DNA of 64,000 bases from Streptomyces sp. P9-A2 (GTDB lineage Bacteria > Actinomycetota > Actinomycetes > Streptomycetales > Streptomycetaceae). Below are positions 7,423 through 18,283 of the stretch, in pieces. The stretch lies in contig NZ_JAZIFX010000001.1 in assembly GCF_036634175.1 (NCBI RefSeq), positions 5,766,001-5,830,000 of the forward strand, written 5' to 3'. The notes under the pieces were generated by a model. The model worked only from the letters and a program-made list of their open reading frames with translations. It was not told the origin of the DNA and did not search any database. Numbering within the stretch: position 1 is the first letter of the stretch; each line of letters begins with the position of its first letter. The translations under genes and the position numbers were made by a program.

Positions 7423-9315
7423 ATGACCGAGCAGGCCACCGGGGCCCACCCGCATCCGCGGCCCCGATCCGGAGGACAGCAGTCCGCCCCCGAGAGCGTC
7501 ACGGGCGCGCAGTCCCTCATCCGCTCGCTCGAGGAGGTCGGCGCCGACACGGTATTCGGCATTCCCGGCGGTGCGATCCTTCCCGCCTACGACCCGCTGA
7601 TGGACTCCACCCGGGTGCGTCACGTCCTGGTCCGGCACGAGCAGGGCGCGGGCCACGCGGCCACCGGGTACGCGCAGGCCACCGGCAAGGTCGGCGTCTG
7701 CATGGCGACCTCGGGGCCCGGCGCCACCAACCTGGTCACCCCGATCGCCGACGCGCACATGGACTCCGTGCCGATGGTCGCGATCACCGGGCAGGTCGCC
7801 TCCAAGGCGATCGGCACGGACGCCTTCCAGGAGGCGGACATCGTCGGCATCACCATGCCGATCACCAAGCACAACTTCCTGGTCACCAAGGCCGAGGACA
7901 TCCCGCGGGTGATCGCGCAGGCCTTCCACATCGCCGCCACCGGCCGCCCCGGCCCGGTGCTCGTGGACATCGCCAAGGACGCCCTCCAGGCCCGCACCAC
8001 CTTCTCCTGGCCGCCCACCATGGACCTGCCCGGCTACCGGCCCGTCACCAAGCCGCACGCCAAACAGATCCGCGAGGCCGCCAAACTCATCACCTCCGCG
8101 AAGCGGCCGGTCCTCTACGTCGGTGGCGGCGTCATCAAGGCCCGTGCCACCGCGGAGCTGAGGGTCCTGGCAGAACTCACCGAGGCTCCCGTCACCACCA
8201 CCCTGATGGGACTCGGCGCATTCCCCGACAGCCACCCGCTGCACGTGGGAATGCCGGGCATGCACGGTGCGGTCACCGCCGTCACCGCGCTGCAGAAGGC
8301 CGACCTGATCGTCGCCCTCGGAGCCCGTTTCGACGACCGCGTCACCGGCAAGCTGGACAGCTTCGCCCCCTACGCGAAGATCGTCCACGCCGACATCGAC
8401 CCGGCCGAGATCGGCAAGAACCGGGCCGCCGACGTGCCGATCGTCGGCGACGCCCGCGAGGTCCTCGCCGACCTCGTCCAGGCCGTCCAGAAGGAGCACG
8501 CCGAGGGCCACCGGGGCGACTACACCGCCTGGTGGAAGGACCTGAGCCGCTGGCGCGACACCTACCCCCTGGGCTACGACCAGCCCGAGGACGGTTCGCT
8601 CTCCCCGCAGCAGGTCATCGAACGCATCGGACAGCTGGCGCCCGAGGACACGATCTTCGCCGCCGGCGTCGGCCAGCACCAGATGTGGGCCGCACACTTC
8701 GTCCAGTACGAGAAGCCCGCCACCTGGCTGAACTCCGGCGGCGCCGGAACCATGGGCTATGCCGTCCCGGCGGCCATGGGCGCCAAGGCCGGACAGCCCG
8801 GCCGGGCCGTCTGGGCGATCGACGGCGACGGCTGCTTCCAGATGACCAACCAGGAACTCACCACCTGCGCCCTGAACAACATCCCGATCAAGGTCGCCAT
8901 CATCAACAACGGCGCCCTCGGGATGGTCCGCCAGTGGCAGACGCTGTTCTACAACCAGCGCTACTCCAACACCGTGCTGGGAGCCGGCCCCATCGAGGCG
9001 GGCGGTGCCCCCACCGACCTGGGCAGCGGCTCGGCGGTGGGCCCCGGCACGCAGCGCAGTGCCGGCACCCGCGTCCCCGACTTCGTCAAGCTGTCGGAGG
9101 CCATGGGCTGCCACGCGATCCGCTGTGAGGACCCGGCGGACCTCGACAAGGTCATCGAGGAGGCGAACTCGATCAACGACCGCCCGGTCGTCGTGGACTT
9201 CATCGTTCACCAGGACGCCATGGTGTGGCCGATGGTCGCCGCCGGCACCTCCAACGACGAGATCATGGCCGCCCGCGACGTCCGCCCCGACTTCGGCGAC
9301 AACGAAGACGACTGA
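7423..9315 (+). CDS. ilvB: Acetolactate synthase large (catalytic) subunit
   Basis: A 630-residue ThDP- and FAD-dependent enzyme that condenses two pyruvates to acetolactate, or pyruvate with 2-oxobutyrate to acetohydroxybutyrate, committing carbon to valine/leucine and isoleucine. Visible signatures are [15 protein letters not shown] and the ThDP-activating Glu in [14 protein letters not shown] near the N-terminus, and the ThDP-binding motif [14 protein letters not shown]...AIINN near the C-terminus. Start ATG 7423 follows GAGAAGAGAAG; it is in frame with open sequence further upstream, but the attenuator terminator rules out an earlier start. First gene of ilvB-ilvN-ilvC, controlled by the upstream attenuator and, through ilvN, by allosteric feedback. 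Confidence 0.97.
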   Translation: MTEQATGAHPHPRPRSGGQQSAPESVTGAQSLIRSLEEVGADTVFGIPGGAILPAYDPLMDSTRVRHVLVRHEQGAGHAATGYAQATGKVGVCMATSGPGATNLVTPIADAHMDSVPMVAITGQVASKAIGTDAFQEADIVGITMPITKHNFLVTKAEDIPRVIAQAFHIAATGRPGPVLVDIAKDALQARTTFSWPPTMDLPGYRPVTKPHAKQIREAAKLITSAKRPVLYVGGGVIKARATAELRVLAELTEAPVTTTLMGLGAFPDSHPLHVGMPGMHGAVTAVTALQKADLIVALGARFDDRVTGKLDSFAPYAKIVHADIDPAEIGKNRAADVPIVGDAREVLADLVQAVQKEHAEGHRGDYTAWWKDLSRWRDTYPLGYDQPEDGSLSPQQVIERIGQLAPEDTIFAAGVGQHQMWAAHFVQYEKPATWLNSGGAGTMGYAVPAAMGAKAGQPGRAVWAIDGDGCFQMTNQELTTCALNNIPIKVAIINNGALGMVRQWQTLFYNQRYSNTVLGAGPIEAGGAPTDLGSGSAVGPGTQRSAGTRVPDFVKLSEAMGCHAIRCEDPADLDKVIEEANSINDRPVVVDFIVHQDAMVWPMVAAGTSNDEIMAARDVRPDFGDNEDD

Positions 9316-9343
9316 GCCGGGAAGAGCGAAGAGGAAACACGAC

Positions 9344-10985
<1,642 letters not shown>

Positions 10986-11044
10986 GCCGAGCGCTCCGAG
11001 GCGGTGCCGCGCGCTGAGGCCGGCACCCGCCTCGGAGCCCTCTC

Positions 11045-11069
11045 GCACGGGCCCCGCCGGGGCCCGTGC
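11045..11069 (+). terminator. Hairpin after ilvC
   Basis: A perfect 11-bp stem, GCACGGGCCCC (11045-11055) with GGGGCCCGTGC (11059-11069) and a 3-base loop. There is no U-tract, as is common for streptomycete terminators. The rest of the 359-bp ilvC-serA gap holds no gene I can support; serA promoter elements should lie at about 11180-11330. Confidence 0.65.
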
Positions 11070-11344
11070 CCGACCCCGCTCCACCGCCGCTCCACCATCG
11101 CCACAGGGGCTGGATCTTTCGTCGGCAGGCCGGTGAGGCCACTTCCGGATGATCCTTCCGCAGTGACGCAGGACGACACCCCGGCGCCACTAGACTGCTG
11201 CACCATACGCGTCAGGCCCACAGCGTCGTGCGTCTTCCACGCGGCTAAGCGACACCGAGGAATTGCAGGCACACCCCGGCGCCGCTCCCCTCCACCGCAT
11301 GCGGCCGTCGGGACGGCCGCCGCATTGGACATGTGAGGACTCAC

Positions 11345-12934
11345 GTGAGCTCGAAACCTGTCGTACTCATCGCCGAAGAGCTGTCGCCCGCGACCGTGGA
11401 CGCGCTCGGCCCGGACTTCGAGATCCGCCACTGCAACGGCGCGGACCGGGCGGAACTGCTGCCCGCCCTCGCCGACGTGGACGCGATCCTGGTCCGCTCG
11501 GCCACCAAGGTCGATGCCGAGGCCATCGCCACCGCGAAGAAGCTCAAGGTCGTCGCGCGGGCCGGCGTCGGCCTGGACAACGTCGACGTCTCCGCCGCCA
11601 CCAAGGCCGGCGTGATGGTGGTCAACGCGCCCACCTCGAACATCGTGACCGCCGCGGAACTCGCGTGCGGGCTGATCATCGCCACCGCGCGCAACATTCC
11701 GCAGGCCAACGCCGCGCTGAAGAACCACGAGTGGAAGCGCAGCAAGTACACGGGCGTGGAACTCGCCGAGAAGACCCTCGGAGTCGTGGGTCTGGGGCGG
11801 ATCGGCGCCCTCGTCGCGCAGCGCATGTCCGCCTTCGGGATGAAGGTCGTCGCCTACGACCCCTACGTGCAGCCCGCGCGGGCCGCGCAGATGGGCGTCA
11901 AGGTGCTGTCGCTGGACGAGCTGCTCGAGGTCTCCGACTTCATCACCGTCCACCTGCCCAAGACCCCCGAGACGCTCGGCCTGATCGGTGACGAGGCGCT
12001 GCGCAAGGTCAAGCCGAGCGTGCGCGTCATCAACGCCGCGCGCGGCGGCATCGTCGACGAGCAGGCGCTGTACGCGGCGCTCAAGGAGGGCCGCGTCGCC
12101 GGCGCCGGCCTCGACGTGTACGCCAAGGAGCCCTGCACGGACTCCCCGCTCTTCGAGTTCGACCAGGTCGTCTGCACCCCGCACCTCGGCGCGTCCACCG
12201 ACGAGGCACAGGAGAAGGCCGGTATCGCCGTCGCCCGCTCGGTGCGCCTCGCGCTCGCCGGCGAGCTGGTCCCGGACGCGGTGAACGTGCAGGGCGGGGT
12301 CATCGCCGAGGACGTCAAGCCGGGCCTGCCGCTCGCCGAGCGCCTCGGCCGGATCTTCACCGCGCTGGCCGGCGAGGTCGCGGTCCGCCTCGACGTCGAG
12401 GTGTACGGCGAGATCACCCAGCACGACGTGAAGGTGCTGGAGCTCTCCGCGCTCAAGGGCGTCTTCGAGGACGTCGTCGACGAGACGGTGTCCTACGTGA
12501 ACGCGCCGCTGTTCGCGCAGGAGCGGGGTGTCGAGGTCCGGCTGACCACCAGCTCCGAGTCCGCCGACCACCGCAACGTCGTCACGGTGCGCGGCACCCT
12601 GGCCGACGGCGAGGAGATCGCGGTCTCCGGCACGCTGGCCGGTCACAAGAACGTCCAGAAGATCGTCGCGGTCGGCGACTACGACGTGGACCTCGCGCTC
12701 GCGGACCACATGGCCGTACTGCGCTACGAGGACCGCCCGGGTGTCGTCGGCACCGTGGGCCGGATCTTCGGCGAGGCCGGCATCAACATCGCCGGCATGC
12801 AGGTCGCGCGTGCCGCGGCCGGCGGCGAGGCCCTCGCCGTCCTGACGGTCGACGACACGGTGCCCCCCGCGGTGCTGGCCGAGCTCGCGGCGGAGATCGG
12901 CGCCACGTCGGCCCGCTCGGTGGAACTGGTCTGA
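11345..12934 (+). CDS. serA: D-3-phosphoglycerate dehydrogenase
   Basis: A 529-residue NAD-dependent enzyme for the first step of serine synthesis. It contains the substrate-binding domain, the Rossmann motif GVVGLGRIGALVA (near residue 145), the catalytic Arg in NAARGGIVDE, Glu in DVYAKEPC and His in VCTPHLGAST. It then has the actinobacterial intervening domain (about residues 320-450) and a C-terminal ACT domain (from ~453, ...RYEDRPGVVGTVGRIFGEAGINI) that usually mediates serine feedback. Start GTG 11345 with GAGGA six bases upstream. Monocistronic, bounded by hairpins on both sides. Confidence 0.96.
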   Translation: MSSKPVVLIAEELSPATVDALGPDFEIRHCNGADRAELLPALADVDAILVRSATKVDAEAIATAKKLKVVARAGVGLDNVDVSAATKAGVMVVNAPTSNIVTAAELACGLIIATARNIPQANAALKNHEWKRSKYTGVELAEKTLGVVGLGRIGALVAQRMSAFGMKVVAYDPYVQPARAAQMGVKVLSLDELLEVSDFITVHLPKTPETLGLIGDEALRKVKPSVRVINAARGGIVDEQALYAALKEGRVAGAGLDVYAKEPCTDSPLFEFDQVVCTPHLGASTDEAQEKAGIAVARSVRLALAGELVPDAVNVQGGVIAEDVKPGLPLAERLGRIFTALAGEVAVRLDVEVYGEITQHDVKVLELSALKGVFEDVVDETVSYVNAPLFAQERGVEVRLTTSSESADHRNVVTVRGTLADGEEIAVSGTLAGHKNVQKIVAVGDYDVDLALADHMAVLRYEDRPGVVGTVGRIFGEAGINIAGMQVARAAAGGEALAVLTVDDTVPPAVLAELAAEIGATSARSVELV

Positions 12935-12980
12935 GACCACCGTCCCCGGGAGCCCCGCTCCCGGACCCCCGTTCGGCCCG

Positions 12981-13027
12981 AAAGGCGCCGGGTGACCGGG
13001 AAGTCCTCCCGGTCAACCGGCGCCTTT
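12981..13027 (+). terminator. Strong terminator after serA, probably bidirectional
   Basis: AAAGGCGCCGGGTGACCGGG pairs across AAGTC with CCCGGTCAACCGGCGCC (one mismatch), followed by TTTT (13024-13027). An A-run on the other side would give a U-run on the minus strand, so it probably also ends transcription of the broken minus-strand gene at 13013-13228. Confidence 0.85.
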
Positions 13028-13228
13028 TGCCCGAACCGGCATCGGCGAGGAGCATGAGCCGGCCCTCGTCGGACCCCTCGGTCGCCGCGCGGACGGTCTG
13101 GACGATCGAGCCGCGGGCGACGACCGGCTCGAGGCCGTCGGCCCGCGCGGACGCCACGCACCCACCGAGCACCGGATCAGCTTCGCCCCCGCCCTGGCAC
13201 CGAGGATGACGATGCCGTACGTGTCCAT
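13013..13228 (-). pseudogene. Probable frameshifted small gene
   Basis: An ATG at 13228 preceded by a very good ribosome binding site (AGGGAG, six-base spacing) starts MDTYGIVILGARAGAKLIRC and then runs into Arg/Pro/Ser-rich shadow sequence. Natural-looking protein continues in another frame from about 13172: CVASARADGLEPVVARGS, then IVQTVRAATEGSDEGRLMLL. The two frames look like parts of one ~70-residue protein split by an indel around 13165-13175. I do not recognise the family. A sequencing error is an equally simple explanation. Confidence 0.4.
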
Positions 13229-13397
13229 ATGCGCTCCCTGAACCCGGCAGGACCGCTTCCCCCCATCGTGGTCGCCCGCCGTGGGCGCGGCGAGGGCGCG
13301 GCCCCGTTCGTGTCAGTGAAGGGTCCCAGCGAGGAGCGGGACACGCCTGTACGAAGTCGGGTGCCGCACGGCGCGTGCCCCCGACAGGGGGCGTCCC
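13229..13397. other. Short gap with no gene seen
   Basis: This lies between the broken gene and the 3' end of the convergent PucR-family regulator, and should contain the promoter of the former on the minus strand. No motif is clear. Confidence 0.4.
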
Positions 13398-14702
13398 TCA
13401 CAGCCGGTGCGCCTTCAGGGCCATGTGCAGCAGCAGCCGGGCCTCGCCGTCGTCCAGGTCCAGGCCCGTGATCTGCTCGATCCGGGACAGCCGGTAGTAC
13501 AGGGTCTGGCGGTGGATGCCCAGCTCGGCGGCCGTGCGGCCGGCCTGGCCCGCGTGGTCGAGGTAGGTCTCGGCGGTACGGGCGAGTTCCCGGTGCGCCG
13601 GGAGGAGCAGCGGTCCGACGGCGGGGTCGGGTGCGGTCCGACGGGGCAGCGCGGTCAGGAGCCGGTAGGGGCCGATCGACGACCAGCGGGCGACCGGGCC
13701 CAGGCGGGACTCGGCCAGGGCCGCGCGGGCCGCCGCCGAGGCCTCGTCCCAGGCGGCGCCCAGTCCGGCGAGCCCGAAGCGGGGCGTGGCGATCCCGGCG
13801 GCGGCCGGGGAAGTCGCGGTGGCCGTGCCGACGGCGGGCCGGTGCCCGGCGCCGCTCGCGCGGGCCCGCTCCAGGAGCCGGCCGGCGGCCGTCGTCGCCG
13901 GGGTCAGGACGTCCGAGGCGCGCAGCCGCAGCAGCAGGGCCAGCGACACCTCCGAGGCCCCCCACGGCAGGGTGCACAGGGCCGTGGCGCCCGGCACCGT
14001 ACGCACCGACGGGGCGTCCTCGGGACCGGCGGAGGGCCACGGGGCCACGCACACCAACGTGTACGGGCCGTCGGCGCGGCTGCCGAGGGCGGTACGGAAC
14101 TCGGCGACCGCCGACTCCCGCTGCCCCTCGCGCTCCGCGCCCAGCACCGCCCGCAGCTCACGGGTCAGATCGGCGCCGTGCTGCGCCTCGTCGGCGAGCA
14201 GCGCCCCGATCCGGGCGGTCACCCCCATCGCCGCGCCCAGCTGCTCCTCGGAGGGCCCCGGGTCGTAGTCGAGCAGCCAGACGTAGCCGAGGACGACGCC
14301 CCGATGACGTACCGGCAGACAGACACGGCCCCGGTGCACGCCCGCCTCCGGGGTGCGCGGGATGCGGACCGGGCCCGTCGCGCGGGTGATGCCGAACCCC
14401 TCGAACCAGGCCCGGACGGCGGCCGTCGAACGGCGGGTGAGGATCGAGCGGGTGCGCACCGGGTCGAGGACGGACGGATCGAGTTCGCCCTCGCTGTCGT
14501 ACGCGCCGAAGGCGAGCAGCTCGAAGTCACGGTTCTCCAGGGTCGCCGGAGCGCCGAGCAGCTCCGAGATCTCGTCCACCAGCTCCTGGTAGTCACCCCT
14601 GTGTTCCGACGTCACCTCGGCATTCTCCCGCAGAACCGCGAGACCTTCATACATCTGTCTGAGATCGGTGGCACGGATGCGTGACAGCTGTCGATGGCCC
14701 AC
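13398..14702 (-). CDS. PucR-family transcriptional regulator, likely of proline catabolism
   Basis: A 434-residue regulator transcribed away from the proline dehydrogenase gene, 91 bp apart. The C-terminal ~60 residues form the PucR-type helix-turn-helix: [20 protein letters not shown] followed by [20 protein letters not shown]. The centre is a GGDEF-like/GAF-like sensory region without a GGDEF signature. The N-terminus ([20 protein letters not shown]) has no signal or membrane segment. Divergent placement and family precedent (PutR-type activators of put genes) suggest it senses proline and activates putB-pruA; this is inference. Start GTG 14702 has a weak Shine-Dalgarno, so a downstream start is possible. 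Confidence 0.85.
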   Translation of the reverse strand: MGHRQLSRIRATDLRQMYEGLAVLRENAEVTSEHRGDYQELVDEISELLGAPATLENRDFELLAFGAYDSEGELDPSVLDPVRTRSILTRRSTAAVRAWFEGFGITRATGPVRIPRTPEAGVHRGRVCLPVRHRGVVLGYVWLLDYDPGPSEEQLGAAMGVTARIGALLADEAQHGADLTRELRAVLGAEREGQRESAVAEFRTALGSRADGPYTLVCVAPWPSAGPEDAPSVRTVPGATALCTLPWGASEVSLALLLRLRASDVLTPATTAAGRLLERARASGAGHRPAVGTATATSPAAAGIATPRFGLAGLGAAWDEASAAARAALAESRLGPVARWSSIGPYRLLTALPRRTAPDPAVGPLLLPAHRELARTAETYLDHAGQAGRTAAELGIHRQTLYYRLSRIEQITGLDLDDGEARLLLHMALKAHRL

Positions 14703-14793
14703 GATCGGATGAATCCCTAGGTTTCACGGTGGTTCCCCATGCCGTACCCGAAGCGTCGGGTCGCGGTCGTTCAGCAGCTTGTGGAGGTGCCCC

Positions 14794-15720
14794 GTGCTGG
14801 GTCCCGTGATTCTCGCCGCCTCACGCAGCGACCGGATGCGTCGCCTCGTCTCGGCGGCCCCGGTGACCAAGCAGGTCGTCGACCGTTTCATCCCCGGTGA
14901 GACCGTGGACGAGATCCTGCCCGTCATCGACGAGCTCACCGGCAACGGCCTGGAGCTGACGATGGACGTCGTCGGCGAGGACATCACCACCCCCGAGCAG
15001 GCCACCGCCGCGCGCGACGCCTACCTGGAACTGATCGGCCGGCTCGGCCCGCTGGAACTCGGCACCCGCGCCGAGATGTCGGTGAAGCTGTCGATGTTCG
15101 GCCAGGCGCTCCCCGGCGGACACGACCTGGCGCTCGCCAACGTCCGCCCGGTCGTCGAGGCCGCCGCCGCGATCGGCACCACGGTCACCCTCGACGCCGA
15201 GGACCACACCACCCTCGACTCGATGTTCGCCATCCACGACGACCTGCGGAAGGACTTCCCGCAGACCGGCTGCGTCATCCAGGCCTACCTCTTCCGCACG
15301 GAGGAGGACGCGCGCCGCCTCGCCGCGAACGGCAGTCGCGTACGGTTGGTGAAGGGCGCCTACAAGGAACCTGCCGAGGTCGCCCACCAGGACAAGCACG
15401 AGATCGACAAGGCGTACGTGCGCATCCTGCGGACGCTGATGGAGGGCGACGGGTACCCGATGATCGGGTCCCACGACCCGCGCCTGATCTCCATCACCCA
15501 GGAACTGGCCCGCACCGCCGGCCGCAAGCTCGGCGAGTACGAGTTCCAGATGCTCTACGGCATCCGCGGCGACGAGCACCTGCGGCTGGCCGCCGAAGGA
15601 CACCGCATGCGCGTCTACACGGCCTACGGCACCGACTGGTACGGCTACTTCATGCGTCGTCTGGCGGAGAAGCCGGCGAACCTGCGCTTCTTCCTGCGGA
15701 GCATGATCGGTCATGGCTGA
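14794..15720 (+). CDS. putB: Proline dehydrogenase, with rearranged 3' end
   Basis: A 308-residue monofunctional FAD-dependent proline dehydrogenase that oxidises proline to pyrroline-5-carboxylate. Start GTG 14794 has GGAGG with six-base spacing. Barrel and substrate motifs include LDAEDHTT, RLVKGAYKEP, GSHDPRLI and the C-terminal YEFQMLYGIRGDEHLRLAAE, followed by RVYTAYGTDWYGYFMRRLAEK; the Arg pair in MRRLAEKPANL binds the proline carboxylate in this family. The last residues are RSMIGHG-stop, whereas a duplicate of the 3' end 133 bp downstream reads RSMVSKG-stop. I infer that the downstream copy is the ancestral end and that this gene's terminus was replaced by duplication. Confidence 0.92.
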   Translation: MLGPVILAASRSDRMRRLVSAAPVTKQVVDRFIPGETVDEILPVIDELTGNGLELTMDVVGEDITTPEQATAARDAYLELIGRLGPLELGTRAEMSVKLSMFGQALPGGHDLALANVRPVVEAAAAIGTTVTLDAEDHTTLDSMFAIHDDLRKDFPQTGCVIQAYLFRTEEDARRLAANGSRVRLVKGAYKEPAEVAHQDKHEIDKAYVRILRTLMEGDGYPMIGSHDPRLISITQELARTAGRKLGEYEFQMLYGIRGDEHLRLAAEGHRMRVYTAYGTDWYGYFMRRLAEKPANLRFFLRSMIGHG

Positions 15721-15831
15721 GGAAACTCGGCTGTGCTGCGGCCTCGGCCGGGGGTCCGGGGGTTGTCCCCCGGGAAGGCACAGTATGCGTCGTCTGGCGG
15801 AGAAGCCGGCGAACCTGCGCTTCTTCCTGCG
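15652..15831 (+). repeat. 47-bp direct repeat of the putB 3' end
   Basis: Positions 15652-15698 and 15785-15831 are identical over 47 bp, starting ATGCGTCGTCTGGCGGAGAA. Each copy is followed by its own short tail and TGA stop (RSMIGHG and RSMVSKG). The repeat period is 133 bp. The spacer holds a hairpin CCGGGGG/CCCCCGG (15756-15762 / 15767-15773). Confidence 0.9.
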
Positions 15832-16083
15832 CTCGATGGTCAGCAAGGGATGAGCGGTAGCTGTGGACACCCAGGTGCACCCTGGATAGCGACAGCTACC
15901 GCCCATCAGCCGCACTCGGAAGAGGAGCTCGTGACTCCGCTCCCCCTCCCGAAGGAAGGGGGCTTCCAACCCGAGGGTTGCGGTCCAGCCCGAACCGATC
16001 CCTTGCGGGACAGCCAGAAACATACATCAGGGATTCGATTCCCCCACCGGCTGAAACCGGTGGTTCCCTCGAAAGAGGTCCGA
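15832..16083 (+). other. Hairpin-rich putB-pruA spacer, possible mobile-element remnant
   Basis: After the second repeat copy there is a stem GCGGTAGCTGT / ACAGCTACCGC enclosing a CCAGG/CCTGG hairpin (about 15855-15903). Next comes an imperfect CCCCCT..AAGGGGG hairpin (about 15943-15963), and a CCACCGG/CCGGTGG hairpin (16044-16063) flanked by ATTCCCC and TTCCC. The last two resemble the subterminal hairpins of IS200/IS605-family ends. There is no transposase frame. It may also act as the putB terminator and pruA leader. Confidence 0.45.
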
Positions 16084-17724
16084 ATGGACGCTGTGACCCA
16101 GGTCCCCACGCCCGTCAACGAGTCGGTGTACGGCTACGCCCCCGGCTCGCCCGAACGCGCCCGGCTGGAGGCCAAGCTCAAGGAACTGGCCGACAACCCG
16201 GTCGACCTGCCCTGCACCATCGGCGGCGAGAAGCGGATGGGCGGCGGCGAGCGGTTCGACGTCGTGCAGCCGCACAACCACACGGCGCGCCTGGGCACCT
16301 ACGCCAACGCCACCCAGCAGGACGCCCAGGACGCGATCGACGCCGCCCTGGCCGCCGCCCCGGCCTGGCGCGCGATGTCCTTCGACGACCGCGCGGCGAT
16401 CATCCTGCGCGCCGCCGAACTGCTGTCGGGTCCCTGGCGCGAGACCATCGCCGCCTCCACCATGCTCGGCCAGTCCAAGACCGTGCAGCAGGCCGAGATC
16501 GACAGTCCCTGCGAGCTGATCGACTTCTGGCGGTTCAACGTCCACTACGCGCGCGGCATTCTGGCCGAGCAGCCCCCGGCCAACTCGCCGGGCGTGTGGA
16601 ACCGCATGGACCACCGTCCGCTGGAGGGCTTCGTCTACGCGATCACGCCCTTCAACTTCAGCGCGATCGCGGCCAACCTGCCCACGGCACCGGCCCTGAT
16701 GGGCAACGTGGTCGTCTGGAAGCCGTCACCGACCCAGACCCACGCCGCCGTGCTGCTGATGCGGTTGCTGGAGGAGGCCGGTCTGCCCAAGGGCGTCATC
16801 AACCTCGTCACCGGCGACGGCATCGAGGTCTCCAAGGTAGCCCTGGAGCACCGCGATCTCGCGGGCATCCACTTCACCGGCTCCACCAAGACCTTCCAGC
16901 ACCTGTGGAAGACGGTCGGCAACAACATCGAGAAGTACCGCACCTACCCGCGTCTGGTCGGCGAGACCGGCGGCAAGGACTTCCTGGTCGCCCACCCGAG
17001 CGCCGACCGTGCCGTGCTGAAGACCGCCCTGACCCGCGGTGCCTTCGAGTACCAGGGCCAGAAGTGCTCCGCCACCTCGCGCGCCTACATCCCGGCGTCG
17101 ATCTGGAACGACGGTTTCAAGGAGGAGTTCGCCGCCGAGGTCGACCACCTCACCATGGGCGACGTCACCGACCTGTCGAACTTCATGGGCGCCGTCATCG
17201 ACGAGCGGTCCTTCGCCAAGAACAAGGCCGCCATCGACCGGGCCAGGGAGGACTCGTCCTGCGCGATCGTCGCGGGCGGCTCCTACGACGACTCGGTCGG
17301 CTACTTCGTCCGCCCGACCGTCGTCGAGTGCTCCGACCCGGAGAACGAGGTCTTCCGCACCGAGTACTTCGGCCCGTTCCTCGCCGTGCACGTGTACGAC
17401 GACAGCGCGGCCGACGCGTACGACGCGATGCTGACCCAGATGGAGTCGGTGTCCGACTACGCGCTGACCGGCTCGGTCGTCTCGGGCGACCGCGCGGCGG
17501 CCGCGTACACGATGGAGAAGCTGCGCTACGCGGCGGGCAACTTCTACATCAACGACAAGTCGACCGGCGCCGTCGTCGGCCAGCAGCCCTTCGGCGGCGG
17601 CCGTGCCTCCGGCACCAACGACAAGGCCGGAGCCCCGCAGAACCTGATGCGCTGGACCCTGACCCGTGCCATCAAGGAGACGCTGGTCGCGCCGACCGAC
17701 TACGCGTACCCGCACATGGGCTGA
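16084..17724 (+). CDS. pruA: 1-pyrroline-5-carboxylate (glutamate semialdehyde) dehydrogenase
   Basis: A 546-residue NAD-dependent aldehyde dehydrogenase that completes proline catabolism by oxidising glutamate semialdehyde to glutamate. It carries ITPFNFSAIAANLP, the general-base Glu294 in VGETGGKDF and the catalytic Cys328 in YQGQKCSATSR; the C-terminal half has QQPFGGGRASGTNDKAG, typical of P5C dehydrogenases. ATG 16084 follows GAAAGAGG; open sequence further upstream belongs to the rearranged spacer. It is cotranscribed with putB if the hairpins between them do not terminate. Confidence 0.95.
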   Translation: MDAVTQVPTPVNESVYGYAPGSPERARLEAKLKELADNPVDLPCTIGGEKRMGGGERFDVVQPHNHTARLGTYANATQQDAQDAIDAALAAAPAWRAMSFDDRAAIILRAAELLSGPWRETIAASTMLGQSKTVQQAEIDSPCELIDFWRFNVHYARGILAEQPPANSPGVWNRMDHRPLEGFVYAITPFNFSAIAANLPTAPALMGNVVVWKPSPTQTHAAVLLMRLLEEAGLPKGVINLVTGDGIEVSKVALEHRDLAGIHFTGSTKTFQHLWKTVGNNIEKYRTYPRLVGETGGKDFLVAHPSADRAVLKTALTRGAFEYQGQKCSATSRAYIPASIWNDGFKEEFAAEVDHLTMGDVTDLSNFMGAVIDERSFAKNKAAIDRAREDSSCAIVAGGSYDDSVGYFVRPTVVECSDPENEVFRTEYFGPFLAVHVYDDSAADAYDAMLTQMESVSDYALTGSVVSGDRAAAAYTMEKLRYAAGNFYINDKSTGAVVGQQPFGGGRASGTNDKAGAPQNLMRWTLTRAIKETLVAPTDYAYPHMG

Positions 17725-17768
17725 TCCCCTCCGGCACCGGGTACCCCTCCGTACCGCTGCCGCGGCCC

Positions 17769-17812
17769 CGCCGGACGGGCCAGGTCGTCACGACCTGGCC
17801 CGTCCGGCGTTT
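17769..17812 (+). terminator. Terminator after pruA
   Basis: A near-perfect 20-bp inverted repeat (CGCCGGACGGGCCAGGTCGT / ACGACCTGGCCCGTCCGGCG, 17769-17809) followed by TTT. The remainder of the gap to 18052 holds an AT-richer patch (17855-17915) that probably contains the promoter of the 43-residue protein gene. Confidence 0.85.
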
Positions 17813-18052
17813 CCGCAGGTCGTGGCGGTGGGGCCGAGTCCACCGTCTCAGATAGTAGGAAGTCCGAGTAATTGTGCAGACAGATGCGCCGGGCCCCCTT
17901 ATTTTTGTAGGAGCCGAACGTCTCGCTCGATCAAGCGAACGGCGGTAGCGAGCCGGGCCCCGTGCAGGCAACCCCTGCGGCCCCGCTCCCCGCCCCTTCC
18001 GGTGACGCGTTTCCCCTCCGCATTCCCGGCTTGTCGAAGGAGTCGATTCCCC

Positions 18053-18184
18053 ATGGCCGAGACCACCGCCCGCCGCCGCGTCCGTCACGCCTCCCGCACG
18101 AGCGAGTCCGACCGCAAGAACGCCGCCGCCGCCCTCCAGCGCGCCCTCGACCGCCGCGACAACGGCGGCTCGACCGGCCACTGA
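18053..18184 (+). CDS. Small basic protein of unknown function, 43 residues
   Basis: ATG 18053 with a clear GAAGGAG eleven bases upstream encodes MAETTARRRVRHASRTSESD, then RKNAAAALQRALDRRDNGGS and TGH. It is strongly basic at the N-terminus and predicted helical in the middle (AAAALQRALDRRD), with no Cys and no membrane segment. The good ribosome binding site, a promoter-like upstream region and a position between two terminated units support a real gene. Small proteins of this look are common in Streptomyces; no function can be assigned. It lies 99 bp before leuB. Confidence 0.7.
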   Translation: MAETTARRRVRHASRTSESDRKNAAAALQRALDRRDNGGSTGH

Positions 18185-18271
18185 GCCACGCCGAGCGCAC
18201 CGGACCGCGACCTCCCCTCCCGTGCGGATGTCCGTATCTCGGACGCTCGTGTCAGGAAATGGGACGAGGAG

Positions 18272-18277
18272 TAGGGT
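18272..18277 (+). promoter_or_regulatory. Possible -10 box for a leaderless leuB transcript
   Basis: TAGGGT lies six bases before the leuB ATG, with GTGTCA (18249-18254) 17 bp upstream as a weak -35. Transcription would start at or near the ATG. A GAGGAG at 18266-18271 would instead serve as a distant Shine-Dalgarno if transcription starts further upstream. Confidence 0.35.
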
Positions 18278-18283
18278 GCCCAC

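Noticed and set aside
16026..16045. tRNA T-arm-like sequence (GGGATTCGATTCCC) in the putB-pruA spacer
   Set aside because: No acceptor, D or anticodon arms around it; part of the hairpin-rich insert.
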